Shown here: piece by piece, positions 63,856-64,000 of the stretch
Position numbering within the stretch: position 1 is the stretch's first letter
How the letters are laid out: every line of letters begins with the position of its first letter
Assembly: GCF_019969845.1 (NCBI RefSeq)
Contig: NZ_JAHXYR010000001.1
Span: 372,001-436,000, forward strand
Reading direction: 5' to 3'
DNA from: Sphingobacterium sp. GVS05A
GTDB taxonomy: Bacteria; Bacteroidota; Bacteroidia; Sphingobacteriales; Sphingobacteriaceae
DNA length: 64,000 bases
The notes under the pieces: generated by a model
Database searches by the model: none
Seen by the model: only the letters and a program-made list of their open reading frames with translations
Told to the model about the DNA's origin: nothing
Translations under genes and position numbers: made by a program

Positions 63856-63886
63856 TTTGTTAAATCGATAAATATATCGATATTTG
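63856..63886 (+). promoter_or_regulatory. Promoter of tRNA-Arg
   Basis: TTTG at 63856-63859 is separated by exactly 19 nt from GATATTTG (63879-63886), which matches seven of eight positions of the Bacteroidota TAnnTTTG box with one mismatch. The predicted transcription start is about 38 nt before the tRNA. An ATCGATA/TATCGAT inverted repeat (63864-63881) lies in the spacer. Confidence 0.55.
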
Positions 63887-63930
63887 CATCACCAAAACGG
63901 AAAAGGATACGGATTTGTTTTGGTTGCCCA

Positions 63931-64000
63931 GCGCACCTAGCTCAATTGGATAGAGCATCTGACTACGGATCAGAAGGTTAGGGGTTCGACTCCCTTGGCG
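63931..64000 (+). tRNA. tRNA-Arg (anticodon ACG), 3' end outside window
   Basis: The D stem (GCTC/GAGC), the anticodon stem TCTGA/TCAGA with loop CTACGGA (anticodon ACG, Arg CGN) and the T arm AGGGG-TTCGACT-CCCTT are all readable. The acceptor 3' strand is cut by the window edge after GGCG. Pairing of 5' GCGCACC with the visible GGCG includes one apparent A-C mismatch at the fifth pair, so the exact 5' end is slightly uncertain. Confidence 0.9.

Overview
The window looks like chromosome of a Bacteroidota species close to Sphingobacterium. The evidence is TonB-dependent receptors with an N-terminal carboxypeptidase-like domain, TAnnTTTG-type -7 promoter boxes, lineage-typical families (DUF2490, DUF2807, DUF983, DUF3276/PUR-alpha, LytS/LytTR pairs), futalosine-pathway menaquinone genes and almost no Shine-Dalgarno sequences. 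I see no insertion sequence, phage or CRISPR array. The genus is an inference from gene content.

Layout. 1-3.9 kb: an extracytoplasmic flavin electron-transfer operon (ankyrin protein, DUF2271 protein with a flavinylation-like motif, PepSY-flavodoxin-FNR membrane reductase, ApbE). 4.1-9.4 kb: an ECF sigma factor with small membrane proteins, an Hsp20 chaperone, a DUF4126 membrane protein and catalase-peroxidase KatG. 10.4-27.2 kb: the centrepiece, a nickel-to-urease supercluster. Its first half has a small secreted protein, HypA, HypB, a UreE-like protein, a three-gene metal/metallophore ABC importer, a GNAT enzyme and a TonB receptor. Its second half has a second small membrane protein, UreA-UreB-UreC, a small outer-membrane protein, UreE, UreF, UreG, UreD, a urea channel and a DUF2490 outer-membrane protein. 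An AraC regulator closes it tail to tail.

27.2-38 kb, mostly minus strand: DinB-like protein, DUF2807 protein, a TPP-riboswitch-controlled thiamine salvage operon (thiM-thiE-thiD-tenA), VanW-like protein, a secreted unknown, dienelactone hydrolase, a beta-hydroxyacid dehydrogenase and a Crp-type regulator. 38-51 kb: a TonB receptor, TPR protein, tyrA with an aminotransferase, an MsbA-like exporter, mqnE / histidine phosphatase / mqnA and a DEAD-box helicase. 51-64 kb: asnA, an Fe-S assembly pair (IscA-like, cysteine desulfurase), DUF983, AraC, MscS, a coupled pair made of a 2-hydroxyacid dehydrogenase and a 50-residue ORF, a serine hydrolase, a LiaF-LytS-LytTR envelope-stress system, a PUR-alpha-like protein, a hydrolase and the start of tRNA-Arg(ACG).

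The most notable observation is that the two halves of the nickel/urease region each begin with a small exported protein ending in a similar tail (..LF..[IL]KIPF). Both genes have the same upstream element, AATTCAAGATTTGTnCTA, exactly 22 nt before a TAnnTTTG box, and neither has a canonical -33 box. This suggests one activator co-regulates nickel uptake and urease through a shared promoter architecture. HypA/HypB occur without hydrogenase genes, UreE is duplicated, and a ~105-bp dispersed repeat precedes both the sigma-factor gene and the nickel-region TonB receptor gene.
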